From NCBI GenBank assembly GCA_016802295.1, contig JAESIW010000020.1:2468035-2532034 (forward strand): a DNA stretch of 64,000 nt, given 5' to 3'. The notes under the pieces are model-generated. The model saw only the letters and a list, made by a program, of their open reading frames with translations, did no database searches and was not told the origin of the DNA. Shown one piece after another: positions 34,478 through 46,335 of the stretch (positions within the stretch are counted from its first letter, which is position 1; each line of letters opens with the position of its first letter). This stretch comes from Brachionus rotundiformis (Eukaryota > Rotifera > Eurotatoria > Ploima > Brachionidae). Position numbers and translations under genes: made by a program.

Positions 34478-35317
34478 TTAAAGGCTTCTTTGAATCATAT
34501 ATTTTATCTGAATGTAAAATTATTTATTCTATTGAATAAAAATCAAACTTTTTATGATTATGTATTACAAAAATTAGACTCTTAAGGTGTTGCTCAAAAG
34601 AACATAAGTTTCTTATCTTATAAATTGTTAAATTATTCAAATCTCAAAATTTTGTTCTCATAGTTAGAATAGTTTATGTCAGACTCGTTATAAAAAAGTC
34701 TTAATTAAACATTTAAAATATAAATGAGTTTGTTAATGGAGAAAAAATATTCAAAAAAAAAATTAATTTTTTTAATGGATTTAATTGATTTTTTTAATAG
34801 CCTAGCTTTTTTAACTTAAATTAAATAGTTCAGCCCACAAGATTAGAAAATATAATTGATTGAATGTCTTATAAGATTTGTATTAATAGCAGAGGATTTT
34901 TTAAAATTTGAATCTAAGGGCCTTAGATATTTGAAATTAATTAGCAACAAAATTTAATTAAACGAGTTTTGAAAAATTGACATGCATTTTTTACTGAAAT
35001 AGAATCTGATAAAATCAAAAAAAAGAACAAAGGAAAAACTAAAACCTCTTTAATTTTAATATCATTTTAGTCAATTTAATTAAAAAAATAAAATTTCGAC
35101 CAAGTTCATAATTCAATCTATTTAACAATAAAATGTACTGTTTTTTTTTAAATTTTCTTATTTTTGTGTTTGTATTCTTCAAAAAACTTCGCAATAATTA
35201 TTCAAATAAATATTTTCAATAATATTTTTATTCAAAAATTAATAAAAGTTTTCTAACTTTTTTATCATTATTGTAAAGGTAATTTTAAGTTAATGAATTA
35301 TTAATTTTAAATCGATT
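34478..35317. other. Intergenic spacer
   Basis: A/T-rich with no recognised element. Confidence 0.45.
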
Positions 35318-37131
35318 TTAAACTAATTTCCCATAGCAGTATTCAGAAGTACAATCCTCAAAAGGATAATACTCAGGTACAATATTTGTCTCAGTTGTCA
35401 CTTTAAGGATGCTACTTTCTAATCCAGGAAATGTAAATTGAATGAAAAAACCCAACCAGCGGTCAAAAGGGATTAAAAATGCTGCCTCATAATTAATTTT
35501 ATCAGTCTCTTCATTAATTCTCAAAACATCAGCTGTCATCCATACAACTAAATATCTCAAATATCACAAAATGTTATTTCAAAATTTTAATTATACCTGG
35601 ATGGGGGATTGTTTTTGACGGATCATTAGGATCAGCTATTATCAATCTAAAATCTCTCCTTTTGAAAAAAATTAAATAAAAAGAAAAATAAAAATTTAAA
35701 TTAATAAAACCTTTTATTATCCAAGGTCTTAGCAAAATATACTTTTACATCACTTGGCTTCCTACCTGATTTTAAATCAACAAAAGCTTTTATAATGCCA
35801 TGGGTTCTATTATTAGGCATGCTCCATCTAACTATGGGCAAATTTTGCTTCTGAGTAGATTAATGTACAAAAAAATTATAAATCACGGAAAGTTTGTTGT
35901 AAAATTACTTCATATACACTGAGGAACATGCTTTGTAAATTTAAAAATATTGATATTTCATGTCCAGTGCAAGAATGTTCAGCATTTGGAACTCTATGCA
36001 AAAGAGCTGTTCCATTAGTAGCCGAAATTAAGCCTGTCCAAAATGTTTTTGTATCATCACCAAGGAAAAATTCATCACCGGATGTAACAACGACCATTAT
36101 CTTTTTATCTTTATACCTGTCAAAATAGCCTTTATTTTTAATTATCATAAAAATCTATCAATTTTAGTTTATTTAATTCACTTATGGGATCAACAATTTG
36201 TTGCATGGCAAAAACTCCATAACTATCTACCTTAGCTGTGATATTTAAAACATAATAACTATTGAAAGCAAATGTCCATCCTCCCAAAGACTTGTAATGA
36301 TTATGGAAATTCTTCATAACAAGTGTCAAATTAATAAAGCAAATATCAAATTAGCGAAATTTTTACTTGATTAAGATTAAGCATATCCATAACAATAGGA
36401 GCTGCAGCAAATACCCTCTTATCCACTGCTGCAGTAGTCCATGTTGTCCAGCCTCGTTTACTAGCACCAGCGATCATAAACTTTTGGACATCAGCTTTAG
36501 CTTGTTTCTTACTAAATTCAGTTATTGTATCCATGGCTCTGACAACTGCTTTGGTCATTGGAAGTCTGAGCAAAATAGATGGATCATCAGGATTTTCTAT
36601 AAAAGTTTTCCATGTCCAAGCTATTACAGCATCTTCTGTTCTTTTGCTTTTAGAAGGATCTGCTATAAACACGGTTGGCTGATTTGGAATTTGCCTCAAA
36701 TCGGCAGTTATACATCCTGTGCTCATAGCAAAAAGAGAAGTTAACTTAACTTCGTCATCGTCTGGCTGAGGAATTCTAAAAAATTAACGAAAAAAATTAA
36801 CTTCCAAAATTAGAATTTTCATTTACCTATCGGCTTTATTGCTGCCTCCATCTATAAGTATAAAACCAGCGTCAGGTTTGGTAAGATTATTTGGAATAGT
36901 TATGCTTAGATAATGCCACCAAATTGGATTTGCAACTATTGTTTCATCGAGCCATTTTTGAGAGGTTAGGTTTAAGACATAAAGATTGAAGCCAGGCATT
37001 TCATAGGATTTAAGCAGCTCATATTTGTAATGAGAATCTGGAGTGTTAACATAATCATCCAAAGGTGTACAATAAGTATCAATAAAACATAAGTTATAAA
37101 ATATTAAAATTAAAAGATATTTAACTCCCAT
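35318..37131 (-). CDS. Secreted PhoPQ-related/AprA-type alpha/beta-hydrolase-like protein (copy 1)
   Basis: Seven exons (37131-36827, 36775-36367, 36311-36182, 36129-35909, 35850-35711, 35658-35597, 35547-35318) give 498 aa. The start is the ATG giving MGVKYLLIL; the upstream codon in frame is TTG. A signal peptide precedes TPLDDYVN. The hydrolase-fold triad is present: nucleophile Ser in IAGASKRGWTTW, Asp in VTSGDEFFLGDDT, His in VPNAEHSC. The domain is the PhoPQ-activated pathogenicity-related type, also found in the Dictyostelium autocrine proliferation repressor AprA. It is a tandem paralogue of the next gene; intron positions partly differ, with an extra intron inside the DNKRRDFRL region here and two missing earlier. 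Substrate is unknown. Confidence 0.9.
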
Positions 37132-37850
37132 TTTTTTCAAAATTGGTGTTGTTGTTTTTGATTATTTATAAAAAAATCATTATCCAAAAAAATATTTGAA
37201 AAAAAGATAATTTTTTAACCAAATAACTGTTTATTTAGCTTTTCTAAATTTAGAATAGATAAAATTTTATCAATTAAGTGAAAAAAATCTTAATATTAAA
37301 CTATATATATTTAAACTATATTATTTAAATCAATCGAGCTTTTTAATATTGAGTAATAATTCGAAAATCAAAATAAAAAATTAAAAAAATTGATTTCATT
37401 TCTGAAAATAAAATAATTTTAAAAAAATGTTTATTAGAATAAATATTTATTATTATTTATTAGTTTTAATTAACTTTTATCTATGCTTTGACTTAAAATC
37501 ATACAAGATTTTTAAATTAAATCTCAAGATACGCAAAATTTACTAGATTTTTGAATTTTTTTAAAATTCTTAAGTATAAAATAATATTGATAAAACATAA
37601 TTTTAGATATAAATTTTAAGACTGATAATAAATTGAGTTATTAGAATGATAATCTTTTTCATATTGTTACAAATGAGTCTCTCAATAATTTCAAAAGTTT
37701 TTTTACATTGATTTTTAGAATAAAGACTAATGATAAAAAATTGAAATAATTCAAACAAAAAATAATTTAGTCATTTATTTATTTAAAATTCAAACATATT
37801 GAAAAATCTATTTATTTTTTATATTTATATCTATTTTATTCGAATGAAAA
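37132..37850. other. Spacer between the tandem hydrolase genes
   Basis: About 720 bp of A/T-rich DNA. No features seen; it must hold the promoter of copy 1. Confidence 0.45.
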
Positions 37851-39653
37851 TTAAACTAATTTTCCTAAGCAGTCAGCACCAGTACAGTCTGGAAATGGAT
37901 AATACTCAGGAACAAAATTACTCTCTGAAGTTATTTGTAAAACAGTATCTTCAGTACCGGGAAAGCTAAATTGAATAAAAAAACTCAACCAATGTGTGGT
38001 CGGAATAAGAAAAGCAGCTTCATATGTTATTCTATTTGTATTTTGGTCAATTATCCTTAATGATTCAGCATCAGTTTTCCATATAACTACAAAAAAGAAA
38101 AGAATTTTAGTGTTTTAAAATTATGAATAAATTGAAAGCAACCTGGATGAGGAATAGCTTTATTGGGATCATTTGGGTCACCAATTACCAGTCTAAAATC
38201 TCTCCTCTTATTATCCAATGTTCTTGCAAAATAAACTTTAACTTCACTTGGCTTACGACCAGTAGTCAAATCCACATAGGCTCTCATTACACCATGAGTT
38301 GCATTATTGTCTCTATTCCATCTAACTATCGGCAATGCTTCTTTCTAAAAAAAATAAATACAAATTTGAAGCAATAAATTATCTAATTACTTCATAAACA
38401 CTCAAAAAAAAGCTTCGAATACTAAAAAATATTGAAATTTCATGACCTGCACATGAGTGTTCAGCATTTGCCAAACGCCTTAGCATTACTGAACCTTGAG
38501 TGGCGGCTAAGAGATCATCCCAATAAGGATGTGTATCATCGCCAAGGAAAAATTCGTCACCAGATGTAACAATCGCAAGTATTTTAGTGTCCTTATATCT
38601 ATCATAATAGCTATATGGATCTACAATTCTTTGCATAGCATAAACTCCATATGTGTCTACTCTAGTGGTAATATTCACCTCATAGTAGTCCTTGAAAGCA
38701 AAAGTCCATCCACCTAAAGATCGATAATGATTATGGAAATTCTAAAAATAAAAGAAATAAAAAATATTATCATTAGTTTAGAATAATTACTTGATTCAAA
38801 CTGAGCATATCCATAACAATAGGAACAGCAGCAAATACTCTCTTATCCACTGCTGCAGTTGTCCATGTGGTCCAACCTCGCTTGCTTGCTCCAGCAACCA
38901 TAAATTTTTTAAGCTGATTTCCTGTTTGTTTTTCAACAAATGAAGTTACTGCATCCTTTTCGAAATTATCTATTAACTCAATAAAAGCTGAATATGATAA
39001 TTATACCATAGCTTTGACTGCTGCCTTGGTCATTGGAAGTCTGAGCAAAATAGATGGATCATCGGGATTTTCTATAAAAGTTTTCCATGTCCAAGCTATT
39101 ACAGCATCTTCTGTTCGACGTTTATAGTCTGGATCTTTCTATAACAAAAGTTAACTATAAATTAAAATGATATTCAATTTACTTTAAAATAGGTTGGCTG
39201 ATTTGGAATTTGCTGTAAGTCTGCTCCAATTGTGCCAGTACTGACAGCAAACATTGAAGTAAGCTCTACAAAATTATCTGTTGGTTGAGGAATTCTAAGA
39301 TCAAAATTTTTATTTTTTAGAATAAAAAATTTTTATTCTTATTACGAATTAGGATTATTGTCTCCACCATCAATTAATAAAAATCCAGCATCAGGTCTCA
39401 ATATCTTATCTGGAATTGTGACGCATAAAAAATGCCACCAAATTGGATTAGAAACAATCGATTCATCAAGCCACTTTTGCGATGTTAAATTTAGAATGTA
39501 GAGTTTATAACCAGTCATTTCATAAGTTTTAAGCAGATCAAATTTATAGTGATCATCAGGTTGGTTAACATAGTCGTCCAAAGGTGTTGCTTTAGCACAA
39601 CTAACTAAGGCTAAACCTAGAACTATTCCGATTATTGTTTTCATTTTATTCAT
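37851..39653 (-). CDS. Secreted PhoPQ-related/AprA-type alpha/beta-hydrolase-like protein (copy 2)
   Basis: Seven exons (39653-39346, 39294-39183, 39138-39007, 38955-38791, 38741-38391, 38344-38143, 38086-37851) give 501 aa. Residues 1-22 form a signal peptide (MKTIIGIVLGLALVSCAKA within it). The presumed catalytic Ser (VAGASKRGWTTWT), Asp (TSGDEFFLGDDTH) and His (LANAEHSCAG) are all kept, so both copies look active. It is strongly similar to copy 1 throughout, including near-identical nucleotide stretches around the MTKA segment, which suggests past gene conversion. Known members are secreted; in Dictyostelium AprA limits proliferation. Such a role in this animal is unproven. Confidence 0.9.
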
Positions 39654-40168
39654 AATTACATATTCAAAAAATTCAGTTTTAATTTATAGTGTTGTTATCA
39701 TTTTAAAATTTATCACTTTATTTATCTGTTGATAATTTTCACATGATTGGAAGCTAGAATTTAGAATAGAAAAAATTTTCAAATTTATTTTTTAAATTAA
39801 AAAAGTTAAATTTAATTGTAAAAAAAGCTGTCTATAAACAATCTTGAATAAATTGCTTAGCAATATACTTATAAACGTGTATTCTTTCTTTAAATTTAAC
39901 CAATAATTTAGGCTCTTGGTTTTTGTTTAATGTTTTAAAAACAGTATATTTTAAAAAATTTACCTAAATCTTTCCAATAGAAAATAAATTTAAAAAAAAA
40001 ATTAAATTTAATGATTCAATTAGTGTAAATTTCCAACATTTAGTTATGATTTTCTACTTTTTTACTTGACATAATGCATTCAGGTGAGAATCTGTTCGAA
40101 ATGACTATAAATTCAGAATATTTTATTTGATTTTTTGATTTTTATAAATTTTTATAAAAAAATCTCAA
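39654..40168. other. Intergenic spacer
   Basis: Divergent promoter region between copy 2 and the vWA-like gene. No specific element recognised. Confidence 0.4.
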
Positions 40169-40792
40169 ATGTTAAAAAGAACTATTTTTTATTTAATTTT
40201 AATTCAAACATCATCATCTATTGGCCTCAAAAATTGTAATAGTTTTGAAATTAAATTGGTATTTGCCATTGATTCTTCAAATGAAATTTCAAAAAACGAG
40301 TTTGATTTGGTCAAAATTTCTCTTAGTTCCTTTATCAACAGCAGCTTTGTTAATCCATCCAAGTTTGATATTGGAATTTTCACATTTGCTGAACGATTAA
40401 ATTTAATACAAAATTTAAATGAAAATTTTGACAAAAACGAAGTGATAAGCAAAATAATCGATTTAGAGGTTTCCACAAAAGCTTTTCCAAAAATGCTGAA
40501 ATTGGCCTTGAAGCTTATGAAATTAATTTTTGATGGTACGGAGACCTCAGATAGCATCAAAATCGGAGTTGTATTTACCAATGGACTAATATCATCTGAA
40601 TCCTTTAGGAATCTAATAAAAGAAGCTAATAGTCTTAAGAACACATGCCATTTGACTGCCGTGCATGTCGGAAACAGTCCATCTATGTTTCTCAAAATTC
40701 TTGTCTCAAAACCTGATTATCTACTTGATTCACTATTTGATCTACAAAAAATAATAAATAATATTTTAGAATCATCATGTAAAATAAAATGA
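40169..40792 (+). CDS. Small secreted von Willebrand factor A-like protein
   Basis: A single-exon 207-aa frame. The first 18 residues are hydrophobic and fit a signal peptide (MLKRTIFYLILIQTSSSIG). The rest matches a single vWA fold: the first strand and metal-site loop LVFAIDSSNEIS, the second strand FDIGIFTFAERL, the strand KIGVVFTNGL and the strand TAVHVG. The metal-ion-dependent adhesion site is degenerate, DxSxE instead of DxSxS, so classic divalent-cation ligand binding may be lost. Only two or three cysteines are present. It could be a fragment of a larger collagen- or matrilin-like protein, but start and stop look natural. Function: extracellular binding, otherwise unknown. Confidence 0.75.
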   Translation: MLKRTIFYLILIQTSSSIGLKNCNSFEIKLVFAIDSSNEISKNEFDLVKISLSSFINSSFVNPSKFDIGIFTFAERLNLIQNLNENFDKNEVISKIIDLEVSTKAFPKMLKLALKLMKLIFDGTETSDSIKIGVVFTNGLISSESFRNLIKEANSLKNTCHLTAVHVGNSPSMFLKILVSKPDYLLDSLFDLQKIINNILESSCKIK

Positions 40793-41695
40793 GATGGAGT
40801 TAATAGACAACAATCAAAATTTAGCATTAGCAAAATTAAACCAGAATGAAACTTGTTAATTTTGAGTATTGTAAATTTTTCATCATTTAAATTGAATGAA
40901 GGAAAATTTTAGAGTTCAGTAAGCAAATTTGTTTGTAGTTTTATATTTATTTCATTTTTAATAAAATTTAGTATGATAATAAACTTAAAATTGAAAAATC
41001 ATACTAAAATTGTATTTAAAAAAATTGATAAATATTAAAATAAATTAATTTTTTAATTCAATTTTTCCTTTTTGTCATTAAACAGTTTTTTAATTTTTTG
41101 TCTATGGAGAACACATCAACAAAACAAATTTTTACATGATTCAGTTTCTTATAAAAAGAGGTAAAGAATTTTTTATAAAGTAATAATCTAGAATACTTAA
41201 ATAAAAAATTGCAATAATTTTTTTCCGAAATTACAACATATATTACACCAAAATGTTATATATATATAAAATAATTTCAAAAATAAGAAGGTGCTTTCAT
41301 ATGCTCTACATTTTACCCGAAAAATCAATTGCGAATGAATTTGGAATTAAAAAAAAATAAAATTATTTAATAATAATTAGACAAGGAGCTTAAAGCAAGA
41401 AAAATGCTAATTGATTTAAATTCAGAATTATCAATGACTTTTTTAAAAATAAAATTCTAATTTTTTTAATTAGAAAAAAATAAAAGGCTAAAGTAAAACC
41501 AATATTATTAAAAAATAACCAAGTTGTAAAATCGTATCCAAATTGAAATTTTGGTAATGTAAAAAAAAAATAAAGTAATCAAAATAATTTTTTGTTTTTA
41601 CTAAATAAAATATCAAATCAAAAATTAAATTAAACCCAAGATTTTATTTTATTAAGTATTTATGTAAACTATTAATTAAAAATTATTTAATGAAA
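40793..41695. other. Intergenic spacer
   Basis: A/T-rich, with no recognised feature. It lies between convergent 3' ends. Confidence 0.5.
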
Positions 41696-43307
41696 TTATT
41701 CATTTAAAACTGTTATTCCAGTTAATAAATAGCCGCCGCAGCAGTCCATGTTATTTTTTGGATGAGTTCTTTCCGGTAGAACCTTGAATAAAGTGTATCA
41801 TTGGTAATAAGAATAAAGTTTTATCATTACCTGATATTCTCTTAGCCAGCTATCTGAAAGCTCAATATGGATAGCTTTTTTGTTTTTTTTTAAAAAGGAA
41901 TGGCATTCGATCAACGGCTCAAATTCAAAAAAATTAAAATAAAATTAAAAAATAAAAATTTATATTACCTCTTGAATTAATGAATAAATAACAAAATTGC
42001 TATTGGGAGCCATAAAGTCTATCAATTTTTCCAGTATTGGCAAAGGTCTAAATTTTGCAGCGATTATCAGACTTGTATTTATTCAAATTTAATTAATTTT
42101 TAATCAATTTTAATTTATTAATTTTACCAGTCAAGATTTTTATTTTTGAAAATGTCATTAACTTTTTCAGCCAATTCGAGTTTATTCGTTTGTTTATCTT
42201 TCTTTAAAAAAAATTATTGATGAAAAGATGATAAAAAAAAATAGTCACGAAGTTTTGATCAGTTGCATCACTTATTTTGCGTTGAAGCTCTTGAATATAT
42301 TCCTTAAATTTAACTTAATAAAGTGTCTCTTCTCCAAAAAAAGCTTACTGGTAATTTATCAGATCTTTCCAATGGAAAATTGTACAAATTTTTTGTATAC
42401 TCTTCTGGAAAATTCATATAATCGAGAATTTCTTTGGTTGAAATATGACTTCCGTTTGGAGATAAGTTAATAACATTTCCATAGCCAGCAACTCTTTCCA
42501 CAACTGATGCCAATATCAGACCTTTACAAGACTCGAGAACAGCTACGTTTCGATAAGCTGCTACATTTGAATAAGTGAGAATTTGTGACAAAGTATCCAT
42601 TCTCATATTTCTATACAATAATTATACAATTGAATATTTAATTTTTTGATGAGCTAAATTTACAGTATTTTTCGTTTATTGTGTCCAAGAGTATAATATT
42701 CGCACAAAGTGCGAATTGTTGGCTTAAGAATTTCATAAACAGCTAGATATCTTCGAAAAAATATTATTTTTTTTAAGATAAATTTTTCTAAAATACTTTT
42801 CTTTTTTCTTTTTTATATATTTTTCTTTAGAAAACTCAGTTTTTTGATTAAAAGAGGCACTGTTTTCAATTAAGCGGCCAATTATTTCCTGAAGTTTTTG
42901 TCAATAGAATTAAAAAATTAAATAATTATAAACAAAATTTTACATTTCCGCTTATATCATCTGCTTGCTTCAATTTTTCGATTTCACCATGACTAAGTTT
43001 TTGATTTCCTGAATTATCAATTAAATTACGATTATCTTTATCAACAATGACTGTTTGGTTTGTGTCTTCATTGAAAGAATCTTGAACCATACTAAGCTGT
43101 TGATTTACAATCTCATATTTGTAGCCAAATGGTTTATCTATCAAGTTATTTAGTTTGGTTTTAAAACGGTCTATCATAAAAGGTCTTAAAAAAGTTTTAT
43201 CTTTGGAAAAAAATTAAATTCGAATAAAATTACTTGTCCTTTTTGACAGGAAATATTTTCATCAACTCTGCTTTTTTAAAAATGACAAAATCGCCTTCTT
43301 GGATCAT
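41696..43307 (-). CDS. TRMT6: tRNA (adenine-58-N1) methyltransferase non-catalytic subunit TRM6
   Basis: Ten small exons (43307-43234, 43184-42944, 42888-42797, 42750-42664, 42610-42349, 42302-42249, 42201-42128, 42071-41969, 41917-41831, 41782-41696) give 386 aa, shorter than the human protein because the acidic central linker is reduced. Diagnostic segments are IQEGDFVIFKKAELMKIF at the N-terminus, the KTEFSKEKYIKKK region, MRMDTLSQILTYSNV, ESCKGLILASVVERV, CLIIAAKFRPLPILEKLIDF and the C-terminal PERTHPKNNM...GGYLLTG. TRM6 partners TRM61 in the nucleus to methylate A58 of tRNAs. No SAM motif is expected in this subunit. The phase of all nine introns is consistent, two of them with weaker donors. 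Confidence 0.93.
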
Positions 43308-43610
43308 TTTTCCTTAAAAACACATGTATTTTACTAAATATTTTCTTTTGAAAATAATATAAATAAATAATTTGGTAAAGTTTTTATTGCTTTTACTATT
43401 AATTTTTATTTTCAAAAGCGAGCAGTATTCTTTTTGTCTCCATTTAAAAATTTCATGCTATTATTTATTAATTTAGATTACTTATAACGATTTTTTATAA
43501 GAATAAATACCACAATATAATAAATGATTCTAAAAAAGACAAAATGATCCAAAAAAGCATTTTAGTAAAGAGTTTAAAAGTTTAAAGCTAAACAAGATTA
43601 AATGTCTGGT
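43308..43610. other. Spacer upstream of TRMT6
   Basis: About 300 bp holding the TRMT6 promoter. No motif recognised. Confidence 0.4.
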
Positions 43611-43999
43611 AACATTTTTCACTAATTTAAAATTGGATTGACAGAACAAAAACTCTACAATCAAACAAAGACTGTCTCGCTTGACAAAATCGTCAGAACA
43701 ACAAGGCTAAGATGGGCAGGACATGTACGACGAATGTTGGACACACGGTTACCAAAGATTGTTCTATTTGGTGATATTTCGAGTGGAAAGCGTAGAAGAG
43801 GAAGACCAGAAAGAGAGTGGACAGATTGCTTAAAAGAGGACTGTGAGAGAGCTGGAATTGTCTGGTCAAAATGGGTGAATGAATCGAAGAACCGCGAGAA
43901 ATGGCGCATCAAAATCTCGTCCCTAACCTCAAACAGATGAGGATAAAGGACCCCTTATTATTATTATTATTATTATTAACATTTTTCACTAATTTAAAA
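43611..43999 (+). mobile_element. 5'-truncated LINE insertion with target-site duplication
   Basis: The insert 43633-43977 is flanked by a direct repeat of 22 bp (43611-43632 and 43978-43999), the expected target-site duplication. It encodes the C-terminal end of a LINE polymerase protein ending at 43940 (TTRLRWAGHVRRM, KRRRGRPEREW), then a short 3' UTR and a (TTA)n tail. The frame is still open and the duplication is perfect, so the insertion is recent. Only the last about 100 codons are present. Confidence 0.9.
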
Positions 44000-44508
44000 A
44001 TTCTAGAAATTGGTAAATCTGGATTAAAAGAAATACAAAATTTTAAATGTAAATATTTTTTTTGAAAAGGTTCAAAAATTATTAATATTAGTTGATACAA
44101 AGTATGTATCATCCAAATTTATTCTCTGTAAAATATCGTTAAGTTTATTTTAATAATTTTTAAACTCACTGAGTAATTCCAGAGACTAAATGTGGATGAT
44201 ATGTATCAGCTGACACATTTGCAGAACGAGTTTTCAATCTTTCCAAAAAAAATATCTACTTTTAAAATTTTTATATTGTTTTTTGTTAAACTAACGTTTT
44301 TTAAATTTCGAGAAAATTTATCATATATTTACAAATTATAAATAATTTACTTGACTTTAACAAAAAAATTAAGTCAAATCACAACTTTGACTTTGTGTTA
44401 AAACTGTGACTTATAAACAAGTCTGGTTTTAATTAAACATGTCTTTTTTATAGTTAAAAACAAATAAAATTTTAAAAATTTTATTATTCTAAATATAATT
44501 TTGAGAAA
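44000..44508. other. Intergenic spacer
   Basis: A/T-rich sequence downstream of TKFC. Nothing recognised. Confidence 0.45.
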
Positions 44509-46335
44509 TCAACCCAGGTAATCTAAGTATGCTTTATAAATTGAAGTAACTATAGAGCTAATAGCAAAAGCTCCTGCATCAGGAGAACTTATTAAGCTTG
44601 GATCTACATAAGAAGCTCTGCCTACTCTTGGCTGCATTTTTGCAGTAGATTGGGCAGAATCATATACCATGTCCACAATTTCTTTTAATAACGCCTTGGT
44701 ATCCATTTTCAGACTCTCATAAGACTGTAAGTAAGAATCAAAGAAAGAATTTAGGGCAACTAGAGGATCAATTACTGATCGCTGGCCTGGTTTAGCTCGA
44801 CCGTATTCTTGCACAGCATCTATGCCCATTTTCAATGCTTCATTCCATATTTTAACCCAAAAAACTTGATCATTGCTCACTTTTAAACTATCGACCGCAA
44901 ATGCCCGTGTTGCCGATGACAAAAACAATGATAACAGAATGCACAAACTGCCGCCACCATTTTCAAAAATATCAGAAAGTTCTAATAAAACCTGATGTGG
45001 TTGGTCAAAATTGAATTTTTTTTCATCTATGTGCTTGAAAATGGTTTCACCAATATTTGCCAATGAATTGCCACAATCGCCATCTCCACAAACAGAATCT
45101 AACGTGTTTAAATAATCTTTTAGATTAATGATGCCACCAGAAATTCGTTTTAAACTTGTTTCCAAAAGAGCAGACAACGTAGAATCAGTTGAAGAAAATT
45201 TTAGATAATTGGCTGAATTTTTGAGATTTTCTTCATTTAATCTGGTACCAAAAGAACCTTTGAACAATTCAAATGTGGAAACATCAACACCTCGATTTCG
45301 CGGCCAACCCGGCGCTTCTGATCTTGCGTCTAGGAGATTTAGTATAAGGTCAGCATGGGTGCTCTCAAGATCCAGCATGGTAATACTAAACCCATTCATG
45401 TTAAGTGAAGTCATAAATGTACCAGAATATATGCGTCTTATTTTGATATTTGGTCTAAATTCGGATAAATAATCCACACAATCTCTAGTCAAGACGCCAA
45501 GTTCCAAATTGGACAATCCACCAAGATTATTTACCATTAAACAAATTTCATTTTGATCTGATTTAAGCAAGTAATTTTCAAATAAAGATTTAACCAATTC
45601 CTTACAATTGGACAAATCTACTTTGCGTCTTCCAGCCTCGCCATGTATGCCAAGACCAATTTCTATTTGTGCATCAAAGGTGGGAATTTTTTCTCCTGGT
45701 AGAGCAGCTTTTCCAGAAAGACTGACTCCTATTGTTCGCAAAAAACCACCTTTAAGAATAAAATCTAAGATTTCCTTAATTTCTTTTAAAGATTTTCGTT
45801 GCTCTGCTAAAGCACCAGCTATTTTATGAATCAGAACAGTTCCACATAAACCTCGCCTGCCAACAGAGCTATCTCTTTGACTCTCGTCTTCGATTAATGC
45901 AACATCATCATCAACGAGTACCCAATCCACATTAATGCCTTCTAATTGAGCTCGTTTGGCAGCAAGACCAAAATTTAGTCTGTCCCCAGTGTAATTTTTA
46001 ACTATCATTAAAACTCCGGATTTGTTTGTGCGACCAACAAGTCTGATTGCGGCAAGTATTGCTGATGTTGAAGGTGATGCAAACAAATCACCACAAACCA
46101 CTGCTGTTAGCATACCATGTCCCACAAATCCTAAATGAGCTGGTTCGTGACCACTTCCACCGCCTGATATCAATGCTACACGACTGCTGGTCTCGGCAAA
46201 GGTTAAAAAATCTTTTCGGGCAATCACATTTGGATACTCTTCTAGAGCTATTAGATTTTCATTGTTCGTGTACAAAAAGCCTCTGAAGCTGTCTCGAGCC
46301 CAGTTTTCCTGTTTGTCAATCAAATGCTTTGACAT
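44509..46335 (-). CDS. TKFC: Triokinase/FMN cyclase (dihydroxyacetone kinase)
   Basis: An intronless 608-aa frame, slightly longer than the human enzyme. The N-terminal DhaK domain has the glycine-rich substrate site SGGGSGHEPAHLGFVG and the histidine expected to bind the substrate carbonyl (LGIHGEAG). The C-terminal DhaL domain has the ATP/Mg-binding aspartates (SVCGDGDCGNSL) and the downstream GGGSLCILLSLFLSS and KPGQRSVIDPL segments. The enzyme phosphorylates dihydroxyacetone and glyceraldehyde using ATP in the cytosol and, in animals, also cyclises FAD to FMN-4',5'-cyclic phosphate. The complete absence of introns is unusual beside its intron-rich neighbours and may mean a retrocopy or intron loss. 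Confidence 0.96.
   Translation of the reverse strand: MSKHLIDKQENWARDSFRGFLYTNNENLIALEEYPNVIARKDFLTFAETSSRVALISGGGSGHEPAHLGFVGHGMLTAVVCGDLFASPSTSAILAAIRLVGRTNKSGVLMIVKNYTGDRLNFGLAAKRAQLEGINVDWVLVDDDVALIEDESQRDSSVGRRGLCGTVLIHKIAGALAEQRKSLKEIKEILDFILKGGFLRTIGVSLSGKAALPGEKIPTFDAQIEIGLGIHGEAGRRKVDLSNCKELVKSLFENYLLKSDQNEICLMVNNLGGLSNLELGVLTRDCVDYLSEFRPNIKIRRIYSGTFMTSLNMNGFSITMLDLESTHADLILNLLDARSEAPGWPRNRGVDVSTFELFKGSFGTRLNEENLKNSANYLKFSSTDSTLSALLETSLKRISGGIINLKDYLNTLDSVCGDGDCGNSLANIGETIFKHIDEKKFNFDQPHQVLLELSDIFENGGGSLCILLSLFLSSATRAFAVDSLKVSNDQVFWVKIWNEALKMGIDAVQEYGRAKPGQRSVIDPLVALNSFFDSYLQSYESLKMDTKALLKEIVDMVYDSAQSTAKMQPRVGRASYVDPSLISSPDAGAFAISSIVTSIYKAYLDYLG

Noticed and set aside
43638..43940. 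Independent host gene for the 100-aa Arg-rich frame
   Set aside because: It is the C-terminus of a LINE polymerase protein, bounded by a target-site duplication.
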